From Panax quinquefolius (lineage: Eukaryota; Streptophyta; Magnoliopsida; Apiales; Araliaceae), in the NCBI GenBank assembly GCA_020205615.1, contig CM035162.1, positions 34,250,479-34,314,478 on the forward strand: a stretch of 64,000 bases of DNA, written 5' to 3'. A program made the translations under genes and the position numbers. Shown here piece by piece: positions 1 to 9,881 of this stretch. The notes under the pieces are model-generated. The model was not told the origin of the DNA, ran no database searches, and worked only from the letters and a program-made list of their open reading frames with translations. The stretch's first letter is position 1; the number at the start of each line of letters is the position of its first letter.

Positions 1-357
1 TTTAAGAAGTAGAATAAAAAAACAAAACAAACCAAACCAAACCAAACCAAAAAGATCAAAAGAAGAAAAGAGAATAAACAAAAATAAAAAGAGAAGAGGA
101 AAGAGGAAAGATCTTTTCCAAATCCTATGTGCCGCCTCTCTCATATTCTTTTTGTTTGTTGTCTTTGTTTTAATACAAGGTTAATAATCCGTGCAAAACA
201 TGAATAAATTTATAATTAATTTGTCGTGTAAGTTTTAAATGTGATTTATGACAAAAAAGTAAAAAAAATATATATATAGCAACTGGCACTGAAATTATGA
301 AAAAACTATGGGGTCTACTTGTGATTTAGTGGTTTATAGATAATTAGATATACATAC
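1..357 (-). other. Intron 5 (partial) of the SOC1-like gene
   Basis: Minus-strand sequence downstream of exon 5. It starts with donor GTATG at 357 and runs off the window. I see no further exon here, so the exons for the end of the K domain and the C-terminal tail must lie left of position 1 or be missing. It holds an ACCAA-type microsatellite (about 30-52) and a second copy of the exon 5 acceptor (280-305). Confidence 0.7.
280..305 (-). repeat. Duplicated exon 5 acceptor, 26 bp
   Basis: Positions 280-305 repeat 391-416 exactly over 26 bp. The shared segment contains the TTTCAG acceptor and the first nine bases of exon 5. On the minus strand the copy lies inside intron 5, about 70 bp past the exon 5 donor. 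It then runs into a (TA)n/T-rich tract with no donor, so it looks like a decoy acceptor, not an exon. Confidence 0.8.
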
Positions 358-399
358 CTCTTCCTTCAGCTTCTCAATCTTCTGCTTAAACAACTGGCA
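358..399 (-). CDS. SOC1-like MADS-box gene, exon 5 (K domain)
   Basis: This 42-bp exon has acceptor TTTCAG and donor GTATG. It reads CQLFKQKIEKLKEE, in frame with exon 4, which ends on a complete codon. SOC1 relatives have a 42-bp exon at this place with a similar helix (QLFKEQIEQLK type), so length, phase and residues all agree. It encodes part of the third amphipathic helix of the K domain, which serves dimer and tetramer contacts. The intron before it (400-2011) is about 1.6 kb and carries a foldback element. The next exons are outside the window. Confidence 0.88.
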
Positions 400-1641
400 C
401 TGAAATTATGAAAAAAAAAAAAAAAAAGTAATGTCAAACAGATTGTTCAATTTTATCTTTGGAAGATGTTGAAGAATATATAGCAACATGAGGGAAAAGT
501 AAATAAAATGGTGTATTATCTTTTAGGATTTTGTGTTGGATATTTGTATAGGATGTATGACATTTATAGTTTGTACTGAAACAAAATTCGTTTTATTATT
601 ATTGTATTTTGCTAAATGGATATATAAGATTTTAATATTTTCTCAGTTTTACAATAATATTCATATATATAAAATTTATTCCATTTATGTTCATAATTAA
701 TATATCGAGTGTTTAGTTTAAAAGTGATGGTATAATAATGAAAGTGCGATGATAAAGTTAACCTGATGTTTAAGAAAAACCTTTAGATTTGCGAGTTTAT
801 TTTCTTCATTTCTTTCCTTTTAAATGTGATCATGTTAGCATGATATTGTAATATAGAGTCATTACCCGAATAGAGTTCTTCATTCTGACTTTCTCATAGG
901 CTGTATAGGTTTAGGCCTTTCTTTTTTTATGGTTGTAATTTTTCGGGCTATTTTGATGGACTCAGATCCTTTCACGTAGGAGATGAAAGGGCTCGAATCC
1001 TTTTTTTTCATGATTTTATGCGAGGAAAAGAGAGAATTAGAGATACTTTGTGAAAAACAAAACATTTCACTTTCTTTTATAATCAAGTTAGTATGTTTTT
1101 TTCTACGCACACTAGCGAAGCACGCTCACATAAAACACGTGAACTGAACTAACAAGATGGTATTTTAGACGGCGTAGACTCAAGGAAAAAGGAAGTTTCA
1201 GAGCTGGAAAGGCAACATAAGCTATCTTAAAGTAAAGCTATCGAGTTAACTATAGGTAAAGTTCTGCCAGAGCCGAAGACAAAGGCCGCTACTCCTTCAA
1301 AATAGAGAATCCGCAAGGAAAGATAGGAGACACGAAATAAGGACCAAGCTAAAGTTATCTTGAATCAATAAATGAATGAAAAAATGCTTACCGGAAAATA
1401 AAAAAGAAGGTCAAGTTGATTTGAGAACCCATTGATCAAAAAAAAGGGAGATCCTGATTATATGTTATGGCATTCTTTAAGAATGGGGCTTCACAAAAAA
1501 ATATAAAAATAATAATAATAATAATAATAATTTGAGGACCCTTTGCTCTTTTATATGTACTACCATAAAAACAAAATGAGACTATTTTCATGTAACAAAG
1601 AAGTTTATATACAAATGAGACTTTTCATGGATATATATATA

Positions 1642-1923
1642 CAGTCCGCTTCTCCAGCGAACTGGAAGTAACGAATTAAGAACGAATCATCTATATATAA
1701 CAACGGTTTTTTCCGTCGCTATAACATAGAAAGCCGGTTTTTTATGCTATATATAGCTATGCCCCGCTCTCTTGTTGACTGGAAGAGAGCGAATGAGATA
1801 TGACGGTTTTTTCCGTCGCTATAGCATAAAAAACCGGCTTTCTATGCTATAGCGACGGAAAAAAACGTCGCTATAACCGGTTCGTTCTTAATTCGCTCCT
1901 TCCAATTCGCTGGAGAAGCTAAC

Positions 1924-1925
<2 letters not shown>
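1642..1925. mobile_element. Foldback MITE flanked by (TA)n (Micron-like)
   Basis: The terminal inverted repeats are about 45 bp: the left end has GCTTCTCCAGCGAA and AACGAATTAAGAACGAA, and the right end carries their reverse complements with few changes. Inside are further inverted copies of a CCGTCGCTATA module, including a 26-bp hairpin arm at 1803-1828 paired with 1843-1868. Short (TA)n lies on the left (1631-1641) and long (TA)n on the right. Elements bordered by (TA)n are known from the rice Micron family; kinship is inferred from this layout only. Confidence 0.75.

Positions 1926-1927
<2 letters not shown>

Positions 1928-2005
<78 letters not shown>
1928..2005. repeat. (TA)n microsatellite beside the exon 4 donor
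   Basis: About 39 TA units end about six bases from the exon 4 donor (2011-2010). Such arrays vary in length between individuals. Confidence 0.95.
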
Positions 2006-2007
<2 letters not shown>

Positions 2008-2011
2008 GTAC

Positions 2012-2111
2012 CTTTTTTGCCTTAATGTTGCTCAAACTTCTCTCTAAATGGTTTTCTATCTCTTGTAGCTCGTCTGCATTGTAAGACTCCAGACCAACTC
2101 CCAAGAGCTTT
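2012..2111 (-). CDS. SOC1-like MADS-box gene, exon 4 (K domain)
   Basis: This 100-bp exon has acceptor ATGCAG and donor GTACTT. Its first base completes the codon split after exon 3. It reads KLLGVGLESYNADELQEIE followed by NHLERSLSNIKAKK, the central K-domain helices. The SOC1/TM3 family has KLLGEGIGTCSIEELQQIE-type sequence here and also a 100-bp exon 4. Hydrophobic heptad residues are kept. I see no stop or frameshift. An alternative in the AGL14/AGL19/AGL42 branches of the same clade cannot be excluded from this part alone. Confidence 0.93.
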
Positions 2112-2208
2112 CTGCATTAATATGTGAAATTTAGTATATATATATATAAATCTTTCTATGTGTGTGTGAGCAGCTGAAGCTCTTCAAGAACACACAATTT
2201 GCACGTAC

Positions 2209-2270
2209 CCTTGACACTCTTCAAGATACTCAATCTTTTTGGCCATGTTTTTGACCTCTTCCTTAAGATG
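2209..2270 (-). CDS. SOC1-like MADS-box gene, exon 3 (K domain start)
   Basis: This 62-bp exon has acceptor CATGCAG and donor GTACGT. It reads HLKEEVKNMAKKIEYLEECQ and ends with two bases of a glycine codon completed by exon 4. The usual SOC1 exon 3 is also 62 bp and begins HLK. It covers the first K-domain helix. A 203-bp foldback element lies only about 50 bp upstream of its acceptor, in intron 2. Intron 3 is just 97 bp, with no insertion. Confidence 0.92.
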
Positions 2271-2320
2271 CTGCATGTACCACTTTTTGTTAGATAGATA
2301 GACATATAAATATATAACAA

Positions 2321-2523
2321 GGATCAAGTGCATACCCATTATCTTACTCACCCGTGCTCACCCTTTTTTAGACGACGGTTTCAGTCATACAACCGTAGTC
2401 TATACTTTTAGCGACGCTATATGTTGTTCGTCGCTAAAAGTATAGACGACGGTTGTATGACCGAAATCATCGCCTAAAGGGGAGTGAGCACGGGTGAGTA
2501 AGATAATGATATGCACTTGATCC
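2321..2523. mobile_element. Foldback MITE in intron 2 (GGATCAAG ends)
   Basis: It is a near-complete palindrome: GGATCAAGTGCAT at the left end is matched by ATGCACTTGATCC at the right, with arms of about 95 bp and a very short centre. The arms contain TTACTCACCCGTGCTCACCC and CTATACTTTTAGCGACG. TATAAATATAT stands on both sides a few bases out and may be the target duplication. A decayed relative lies at 29305-29501. Confidence 0.8.
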
Positions 2524-2886
2524 GAACTGTATAAATATATATGTTATCTAAAACTTTTCCTAAAGCGATATTATTTGGCACAAATTAATAATAAAAGTTT
2601 TACATTATAACACCTACGACGTGTGCAACCCAAGAAAAAAAAAATCCAGTTTTACCATACCAAAATAAAACTAGCAAAGTAAATTTAAAAAGAAGAATCT
2701 ATATTTGTGGCCACATCCAAATTTTTGGATTTGTCACGCTTAAATTATTTTGGATTCAATTTAATTAAAAAAATTTAATTATCTTTGGTCATTATAAAAG
2801 AAAAATTCTAGCGCCAGTTTTGTTGGAGTCGTACAATGGGTAAAGAGAACTTTTAATTCTTAAGAAAGATTGATAATATAACAAAG

Positions 2887-3040
2887 GAGGGAATTGTTAA
2901 ATCCACAACATTTTTTGTTATTTTCACAACAAAAGTGTCGCTGTAGATGTATAGCGACGGTGAAAATTGTAGTTATAGGATCTATAGCGACATTTTTGTT
3001 ATGGAAATAACATTTTTTGTTGTGAATTTAACAGTTCTCT
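2887..3040. mobile_element. Foldback MITE in intron 2 (TGTTAAAT ends)
   Basis: Arms of about 54 bp are inverted repeats. The left arm has TTGTTAAATCCACAAC and ends in GTGTCGCT; the right arm starts AGCGACATTTTTGTTAT and ends GAATTTAACAGTTCTC. The GTCGCTA core is shared with the two other foldbacks, so all may belong to one superfamily. It lies about 70 bp past the exon 2 donor. Confidence 0.75.
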
Positions 3041-3112
3041 ATAGCAAAACCTCTTTTAATACTCAAGAAACAGAAGCTTAATTGTACTCAAGTATCAATC
3101 TAGACTGCTAAC

Positions 3113-3197
3113 CTCAATATTTTCTTCATCTGCTGCACTTATACCAGTTCCTAGGTTCTTGGCATTCTTCTCATACCGATCTATCGTTGCATTTGTA
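3113..3197 (-). CDS. SOC1-like MADS-box gene, exon 2 (I region)
   Basis: This 85-bp exon has acceptor TTTCAG and donor GTTAGC. The first base completes an asparagine codon begun in exon 1; then come TNATIDRYEKNAK, a GTG linker and AADEENIE. The IDRY motif and the EEN(I/M)(E/Q) ending before HLK are typical of the SOC1/TM3 intervening region, which helps choose dimer partners. The exon is separated from exon 1 by an intron of about 26.4 kb, yet phase and residues still match. Confidence 0.93.
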
Positions 3198-3767
3198 CTG
3201 AAACAACTCCAATAATATTTATGTGTTGAAATACTCTGACAAAATCTATCAAACTTATGCCTCAATCAGAAAACCACACCAGCGAGAAAAATAACATAAA
3301 ACCACAATGTAACAAAATAACAAAGTATTGGTGTGCCTATAAGATCAACCAAATCATAAGATTCAACTGCTACTCACTGAAGTTTATGTAAATTAAGGTA
3401 ATTATTAGTTCAGAAACTAGAGTCTTACTTGACTTCTTGTTGTTTTTTCCCACATATTAAGTTTTGTCTATATGTAGCTAGGATACACTTCATAAATATT
3501 TCAAATTTTTTTATTCTATTATTATTATTTTTTGTTCAATAAAAAATTTTAGTACTAAAATTTATTATTGAGAAGAAACAATTAAACATATCATGCTTAA
3601 ATGTGTCACTAGCAACTCTTAATATGTAAAATAAAAATATCAACAATAATATCAACAACTCAAATAGGATTCTCAAATCTGAATATATGGATACATATAT
3701 ACATACATGCATGCATGAATCTAACAATTAATAAAGTAAAAGAAAAGTCATAAAAAACTATTAATGT

Positions 3768-3801
<34 letters not shown>

Positions 3802-4752
3802 ATCTAAAAGAGAAACTTACAATTAAATTATTTTAATAAACAAAAAATATATAAAGATAGCATGTGCCTCACACTGGTTAATTGGAAGCTTGTTATCATT
3901 ATAATCCCACCACAATAAATTACACATCAATCTTTGGAAACTTGAACCCTACTTGGCTAATGAACCATATGCTGCAAACATTTTAATTTTAGCTTTCATG
4001 TTTTATCAGCTCATGAACTATGGGATAAGTCCATGTTCCCTTTCTAAATTATAAACCAAAGGCACCTGCACTGAGTACACTAGAAACAAAGTCTTTGGCA
4101 AGAACTCAGTCATGATTGAAATTAGAAAGAGCTACAGAACTGTTTCACCGTGTTACAATCTTGTGTTAAAATTGGAGTACATGCAGTAACAACTTGAATG
4201 CAATTACCAAATAATCCTTCCGTTCATTTTAACTGTCTTTTTAGAGTAAGAATCTTGTTCCTTATTATCTGTAGTTTGTATATTATAAAGAACTAATTAC
4301 TCAGGTTCTCATATTATCCCTAAATAATTCAAATTTGTTCTCTAATTCTTTTCAGGTAATTTACTGTTATGAAATAACTTCCCTCTTTTCTCTCTCATTT
4401 TTTCAATGAACTTTAGAAGGATAATATCGAAATATCTCTTAATTATACGTACTCAATTTAATTGATTAAACAACGCAATTATAGTAAATGAGCTTAGGAT
4501 TCAAAAGGTATTGGTTGCAAGTAGGCTCAGATTACTCTACTTAGTGTGATAGGTTAAAAATATTCATGAATTGGTTATTTCCCGAGTAAATTTCTTTGTA
4601 AACTTGAGATTTGGAGAAACATAAAACGAATTTCTAAGAGATCTTAATTAGATCGTAGAGTTGTTGGATCGCAGAGTGAAACGGAATAAACCTACCAAGA
4701 CATCAGCAATCTACGAACGCAAAGTTTGGACAAAAGATTGTAGTAGTTTAAT
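3198..4752. other. AT-rich intron sequence, no gene seen
   Basis: It contains a (CA)n tract at about 3768-3791 running into (TA)n, and otherwise unassigned sequence. No domain, splice pair or TIR was recognised. Confidence 0.6.
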
Positions 4753-4966
4753 TGTTGGGAAGAAACGAGGAGCCCGTGGTTACACGCATATACATAAAAC
4801 ACTAGCATAAATATTTGAACTAAACTTGACCCAAAAATTAAGTAATTAGGCCCATTCATGTATGGTAGTGATCCTTCGCTATTTTATTATTTCTCCGATG
4901 TGTGACTTCAACTCACTTATGATATCCTAACAATTTACCACTAACAAGTGAGTTTATCACATCAAG

Positions 4967-5809
4967 TAGGAGTGAGCAAAAAACGGATAAAACTGAATTA
5001 CCAAACCGAATTATTTTAACCGAATTATTTCGGTTTTTCGATTTTTTTTAGAATTTCGACTATATCCGAATTATTACTCGTTATTCAGTTTCGATTTCAG
5101 TTTTCAAAAAACAAGTTATTCGGATACCTGAATAACCGAAGTTTAATACTTAAAAAATTAATTTTATAATATTATCTATAATATAACTATCTATAATATA
5201 CTATTTAGTACTCAGTAGTCTCCCAAAGGCCAGATCTGAGAATTGAGATCTCGATTCCTCACTCCACACTCCTCAGTCTCAACATCAAAGGCCGACAAGA
5301 AGATCGCTTACGATGCTAAGCTTTGCCAGCTTCTAGATGAGTTCACTCAGATCCTAGTCGCTGCGGCCGATAACGTTGGGTCGAATCAGCTGCAGAACAT
5401 CCGAAAAGGTCTGCGTGGTGAGTCGGTTGTTCTGATAGGAAAAAATACTATGATGAAAAGGTCTGTTAGGATTCATGCTGAGAAGACCGGAAACCAGGCC
5501 TTCCTCAATATCATTCCTCTGCTTGTTGCAAGTACCTGGTCATTTTGTTTGAAAATTGGGACATTTTTATTGTTATTTTTTCTGAAGATTGAGACTTTGT
5601 TGTGACTAAAAATGTTTGGTTGATATGCTTGGATATATATTGTTAGTTCGGTTATTACCCGAATATCCAAAATTACAATTCGGTAAATCGGTATTCGGTT
5701 ATTTTCAAATTTCGGTTAGTATTTCGAATAGTAGAATTATCAATAATTCGGATTTCGGTTATAACCGAATAACTTATTTGGTTCGGTTATAACCGAATGA
5801 TTACTCCTA
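4967..5809. mobile_element. hAT-type element carrying a ribosomal protein P0 fragment
   Basis: The ends are TAGGAGTGAGC and ATTACTCCTA, the TAGGGGTGA-type termini of plant hAT elements. The 8-bp flanks are ACATCAAG (4959-4966) and GCATCAAG (5810-5817), 7 of 8 matching, the duplication size of hAT. The subterminal zones are packed with CCGAAT/TTCGG repeats in both orientations. No transposase is present. The centre holds a coding fragment of host origin, so it is a gene-capturing (Pack-type) nonautonomous element. Confidence 0.82.
5288..5527 (+). pseudogene. Captured N-terminal fragment of 60S ribosomal protein P0
   Basis: About 80 residues read openly and match the N-terminus of plant P0 (uL10): [56 protein letters not shown] and LNIIPLLV. 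This is the rRNA-binding part of the P0 stalk base. The match stops after PLLV and runs into non-coding sequence where P0 normally continues GNVGLIFT; the break looks like the start of an intron, which argues for capture of genomic DNA, not of a cDNA. The first codons are replaced by unrelated residues. The piece lies inside the hAT element, on the strand opposite to the MADS gene, and cannot make a working P0. Confidence 0.9.
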
Positions 5810-6307
5810 GCATCAAGAACTCCCCCGAACTTGAACAATTTTCTTCAATCACCGCGACACTAATTCTTGACTAACAACTCTCGGCTTTTTTCTCATCGAA
5901 AGTAACTTTGATCAAGAATTAAATATTTTCTCTTTAATTACTGAGGATCACCAATTTTCGACTCACCACTCTTTGAACTTTTTCATCGAGAGCCTTTGGG
6001 CAGACAACAACCCTTCATTGAGATTTACCACAATCGCATGTCTTTCGCAGAGAGGTTGTTCGAAATTAATTTTTGAACCACCATTGCGTGTCTTTTGAAG
6101 AGGCTCACTAGTCCGTGATCAATCTTTCATTGGCTTCATACTAGTTGTTGGGGAAGAAACGGGAGCCCGTGGGTTACGTGCGTGTACATATTTGAAACGA
6201 CCCAAAAGTTTAAATCATTAAATCTCGGGTTCATTCATGTATATTAGTCATTTAATATTTCATTATTTCTCTATATGAAACTCCAACTGACTTGTAATAT
6301 CTTAACA

Positions 6308-8177
6308 TTAACAAGACCAAATTGAGAACAAAGATCCCAGAGCACTGAACATAGAGCATAATCGTAGAGCTTAAGACAAATAGTCAGATGTAGAACTCAA
6401 AGATGTCTAGCGAGATATATATGGGAGAGCTCAAAAATGTAGATCCAGATCGAATATTCAAGACAGACAGATAGAGACTTTGAAACAAAGAAATTAGGGT
6501 AAAGGATCATACAATATGACACTAAGTTTAAGTCAAGTATATTACTCTAAGTTTGAACTAACACTCTGTTTCTGAGTTTAAAAATGAACAGTAAAAAAAT
6601 GGACGGAAAATTTAAGTTTTCTTTCCAATTTCTATGTTTCTTAGTATTTTAATAAACAGAAAATAAAATAAATTGATAGAAAACTTGATCCCTTTTCCTG
6701 TTAAAGTTTTCCGTCCAAAATTGGCCTGATTTGGACGGAAAAGAAATTGGAATAAGTAATATTCTTATAATTCTCATATTATCCTCAACTTTTAATATAA
6801 TAAATTTTAAATTACAACTCATATCCCCAATTTATTTTTATCAACTAAACTCATGTTCGTGGAGCGCAATTTATCAACATCTACTTGACAGTTGAAAACA
6901 ACTTATTTTCATTTGTGTATTTCTATGGTATCATATTGTTACCTCCAATGTTATGAAATCGGAGTGGACCAACCTCTATTCTTGTGGCTTTTTATACAAT
7001 CGGATCTCTTTTATATAAAAAACGAGATAAAGAAGAAGATACGACTCATGTAAGCTGCCCAGAACTATCTGGTATTGAAGCTTCCCTAATATAAGACTTT
7101 TAGGAACAAGCATTTGGTACTAATTGTCGGCAAAATGTTCTAACTAGAAGCTATGTTTCCATAGTTCGCGTAGGTGATTTGGCATATAATAATGCCGCCC
7201 CAACCTTTATCCTTGATAGTATTTTACTACATCTAATTTTCAAATGCCCCATAGATTACAAAAGTCAATAAGAATTTACACCTGCTAATGGTAACTACAC
7301 ATGGTGACTATAAGATTCAACTGACGTCTTATGTCCCTATAACAATGACATGGAGGTCCTAGATACTTGGGGCATGTTTATATTTGTGGACGTTGGTTTA
7401 TCCTTGGATCATTGATGACAGACTATTATGAATCGACTTCTCCTTTTATGTAACATTGCACTAAAATGGGTTTTTGCAAGTCCTATATAGACCATCTTTA
7501 CTGTTTGTGTTAAATTTGTCCACCTTGCTAGCATGTATATGTAAAGCAATTGTTACAGCCTAGTATGTTGTTGTGTAAGAAGTATATTAATAACTCTGGT
7601 CCAAAATATGCTCCTAAAAGAATTAGAAGAGAGAGAAAAAGCACGAATTAATCTGCTTAATCCTTATCTTCTCCACGGATAAGTTTTTAAACGGTAAAGA
7701 ATAATTCAAAGATATAAAAGGAGAGAGCCACAAAAATAAAAATAATTCATGATAATCCAAAATCCCATTTAAAGCTCTCAATCAATATGTACTAAAGCTC
7801 TTAAATAAGTGCTTAAGCAGAAACTAGATGACCATCCATCTCTATCAGGAATTAATTAGCAGCACATACACAACAATCATCTCACTTTGTGATTGAATAT
7901 AGAACTTTGTATTCTAAGAACCTAATGTCCTTGTATTTTCTAAGTGAAACTTTGTTACCTATTCTCAGCAAACTTGTAATTGATTCTTAAAGAATTTCAT
8001 TACAAGAGGAGAATATCTTCTCAATAGTGGGAGAAGAGTGGACTACATATGAATATTGTGTTATTTATCTTTTTCTGTATATTTATGTTACCCCTTTGTA
8101 TCTTTTTCAATCTGCATGCAAAATGATGCCAAGCTCAATCATTATATTGACTTGATGACCTTTAATTGGTTACTTGG
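6308..8177. other. Intron sequence without recognised genes
   Basis: AT-rich DNA. A GGACGGAAAA motif occurs in both orientations at about 6600-6740. No ORF, LTR or TIR pair could be supported. Confidence 0.5.
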
Positions 8178-9526
8178 TGTGGGCCTAAGTGCAAATTGGG
8201 GTTCACATGACCTAATTGAATTAAATGCACAAATTAAGGTTCACACTATAATTAAATGAACGACGGAAAAGACGGAAATGAATGAACAAGACCGCAATTA
8301 ATGAACGAAACAATAAATAGTTAAAAGGGAAAAACCCTAGGGTTCGGCCACTCCAAGTTGGCCCCTCCTTAAAGAAAAGATAAATCCATTTATTCCTCGA
8401 TTGGATTTGGTTGGAACTATCGGAACGAAACAAAGAAAACGGATAAAATATGAACAAAAGAAAGCCAAAGTACGTCCTAGGGTTTGGTCCCCCTAGGGTT
8501 CGACCCCTTAGGACGCGTTACCTTATTTTCTCAATTTGCGTGTCAAAAGGGTTTTGATTGATGCAGTGACAGAGCAATGAACCCGGACTACAAAAAGAAA
8601 CTAAAATCTTGTGAAACTCCAAGAAATGATTATCCAATTATAATATCCATGACAAGAAAAACTTCTTACAGGACCAAGAATCATAAAAAAATGATGAAAA
8701 CCGACCAAGAAAAAGGCTGAAACGAATAAAAAGAACCGAAGGAAGCTCAAGCTCAGGGTTCGACCCCCTAGGACGCGGCCTCCCGTGTCATGCGTTGAGT
8801 TCTTCCGAGATTTTTCGGTGACGAGATTCTCAAATAAAGAAGGAAGAACAGGAGAGCATGGTTTGAACAACAAGAGCTTTGAAGCATGAGATCGAGGATG
8901 AGCCTCCATGAGTCCCAAGGCAGAAGGCTTATGAAGGCAACTCATTTTGGGAATTGATTGAGGGATTGGATTGGTGGCTAGAAGGACATAACGATCTTGG
9001 CATTATTCCGATGACTAAGGGTATTTTTGGAATTTCCCTAAAGTCATGTGACTGGCATGCGACCACTTTCCAGAAAACTCTATAAATACTCCTCCAATTC
9101 TATGAAGGGACTTTTGGAAAATCAAAAACTGACGGATTCTCTCTCAACCCTAAAAGGCTCTCTGGATTCTTGATACCCTAAAAGGGCTCTTGGATCTTAA
9201 GATTTCTGCCATGTGTCATTGAAGTAATTGTTCACCTGTTCTTCTCCCCTATTCAATTTATCAATCTATTTTGTACTCTTCGTGGATTTATCTCATCCTC
9301 AGCCAACACGAAATCCTAATCCTAACAAGGTACGATTTCCTTGTCCATATTTCTTTGGCGACTCTGCTGGGTAGATGTAGAATTCTTGAAGGGTATACCC
9401 ACAACTTCAAGTGGGAGAACTACATGAAAAGTTTCACCAACAACTAGCATTACTTAATTCAACGAATCCAATTCCAAGGCAAGCAAATCAAGCTTTCCAA
9501 GGACCGAATCTGGATCTCGATCAACC
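8178..9526 (+). mobile_element. Tat-type gypsy LTR with start of internal region (truncated)
   Basis: The LTR spans about 8178-9349, starting TGTGGGCC, and has many CCCTAGGG modules. It is followed at 9350 by TTTCTTTGGCGACTCTGCTG, which resembles the primer site of Tat/Ogre-lineage elements. The next 170 bp match, in inverse orientation, the start of the internal region of the 14815-22082 element, then the match stops. It is a 5' LTR plus stub. An antisense reading frame (8601-8945, minus) is shared with the other LTR copies. Confidence 0.75.
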
Positions 9527-9872
9527 CATTGTATTTTTAGTCCAACTATATATATGTTGTTGTAGTTAGGGTTTCAGTATTCTTTTAGGCTAACCTCTAT
9601 AGAGTCCTCAACTTTCACTTATCATATATATCGACCTTGCCTTCACCTTTTCATATACCAATATAGTGGAACCCATAAAATAGTTTTATCACTTAGAACT
9701 TGAGTTATAATCATGGAATTCGATCTCATTTTTTAGACTAATATATATTTGTTACGTGTGTCTCGAATTCTTGTTCAAATTCAACTTTTGACCTGATTTG
9801 AAATATTTTGAGCAGCAACCTAAAGGGAAAGAAAAATAATGTTTAGTGGAAGTAATGGACTAAGACCAATAT
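9527..9872. other. Short intron stretch, nothing recognised
   Basis: Unassigned DNA between the truncated Tat LTR and the MULE. Confidence 0.5.
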
Positions 9873-9881
9873 TATTTGTAA

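Larger units (their letters stand above)
400..2011 (-). other. Intron 4 of the SOC1-like gene
   Basis: The donor is GTACTT at 2011 and the acceptor TTTCAG ends at 400. From the donor inward it holds a (TA)n array, a long foldback element (1642-1925), an (AAT)n tract at about 1508-1532 and otherwise unassigned AT-rich DNA. No coding sequence is recognised. Confidence 0.75.
4753..6307 (-). mobile_element. TRIM retroelement, minus strand, with a hAT insertion
   Basis: Two short LTRs (4753-4932 and 6146-6307, about 160-180 bp) share TGTTGGGRAAGAAACG at one end and ATATCYTAACA at the other, with GGAGCCCGTGG nearby. Next to the right LTR, on the minus strand, is a decayed Met-tRNA primer site (AGTATGAAGCC, compare TGGTATCAGAGCC). 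Flanks TTAAT/TTAAC may be the 5-bp target duplication. No gag or pol is seen. A hAT element (4967-5809) splits the internal part. Confidence 0.75.

Noticed and set aside
1919..2104. A frame joining K-domain residues to a long Ile-Tyr run
   Set aside because: The run is the (TA)n array in intron 4. The real exon stops at the GTACTT donor (2011).
5243..5605. A functional small ribosomal-type gene
   Set aside because: Only the N-terminal part of P0 is present, inside transposon ends, with foreign codons at the start and non-coding sequence after PLLV.
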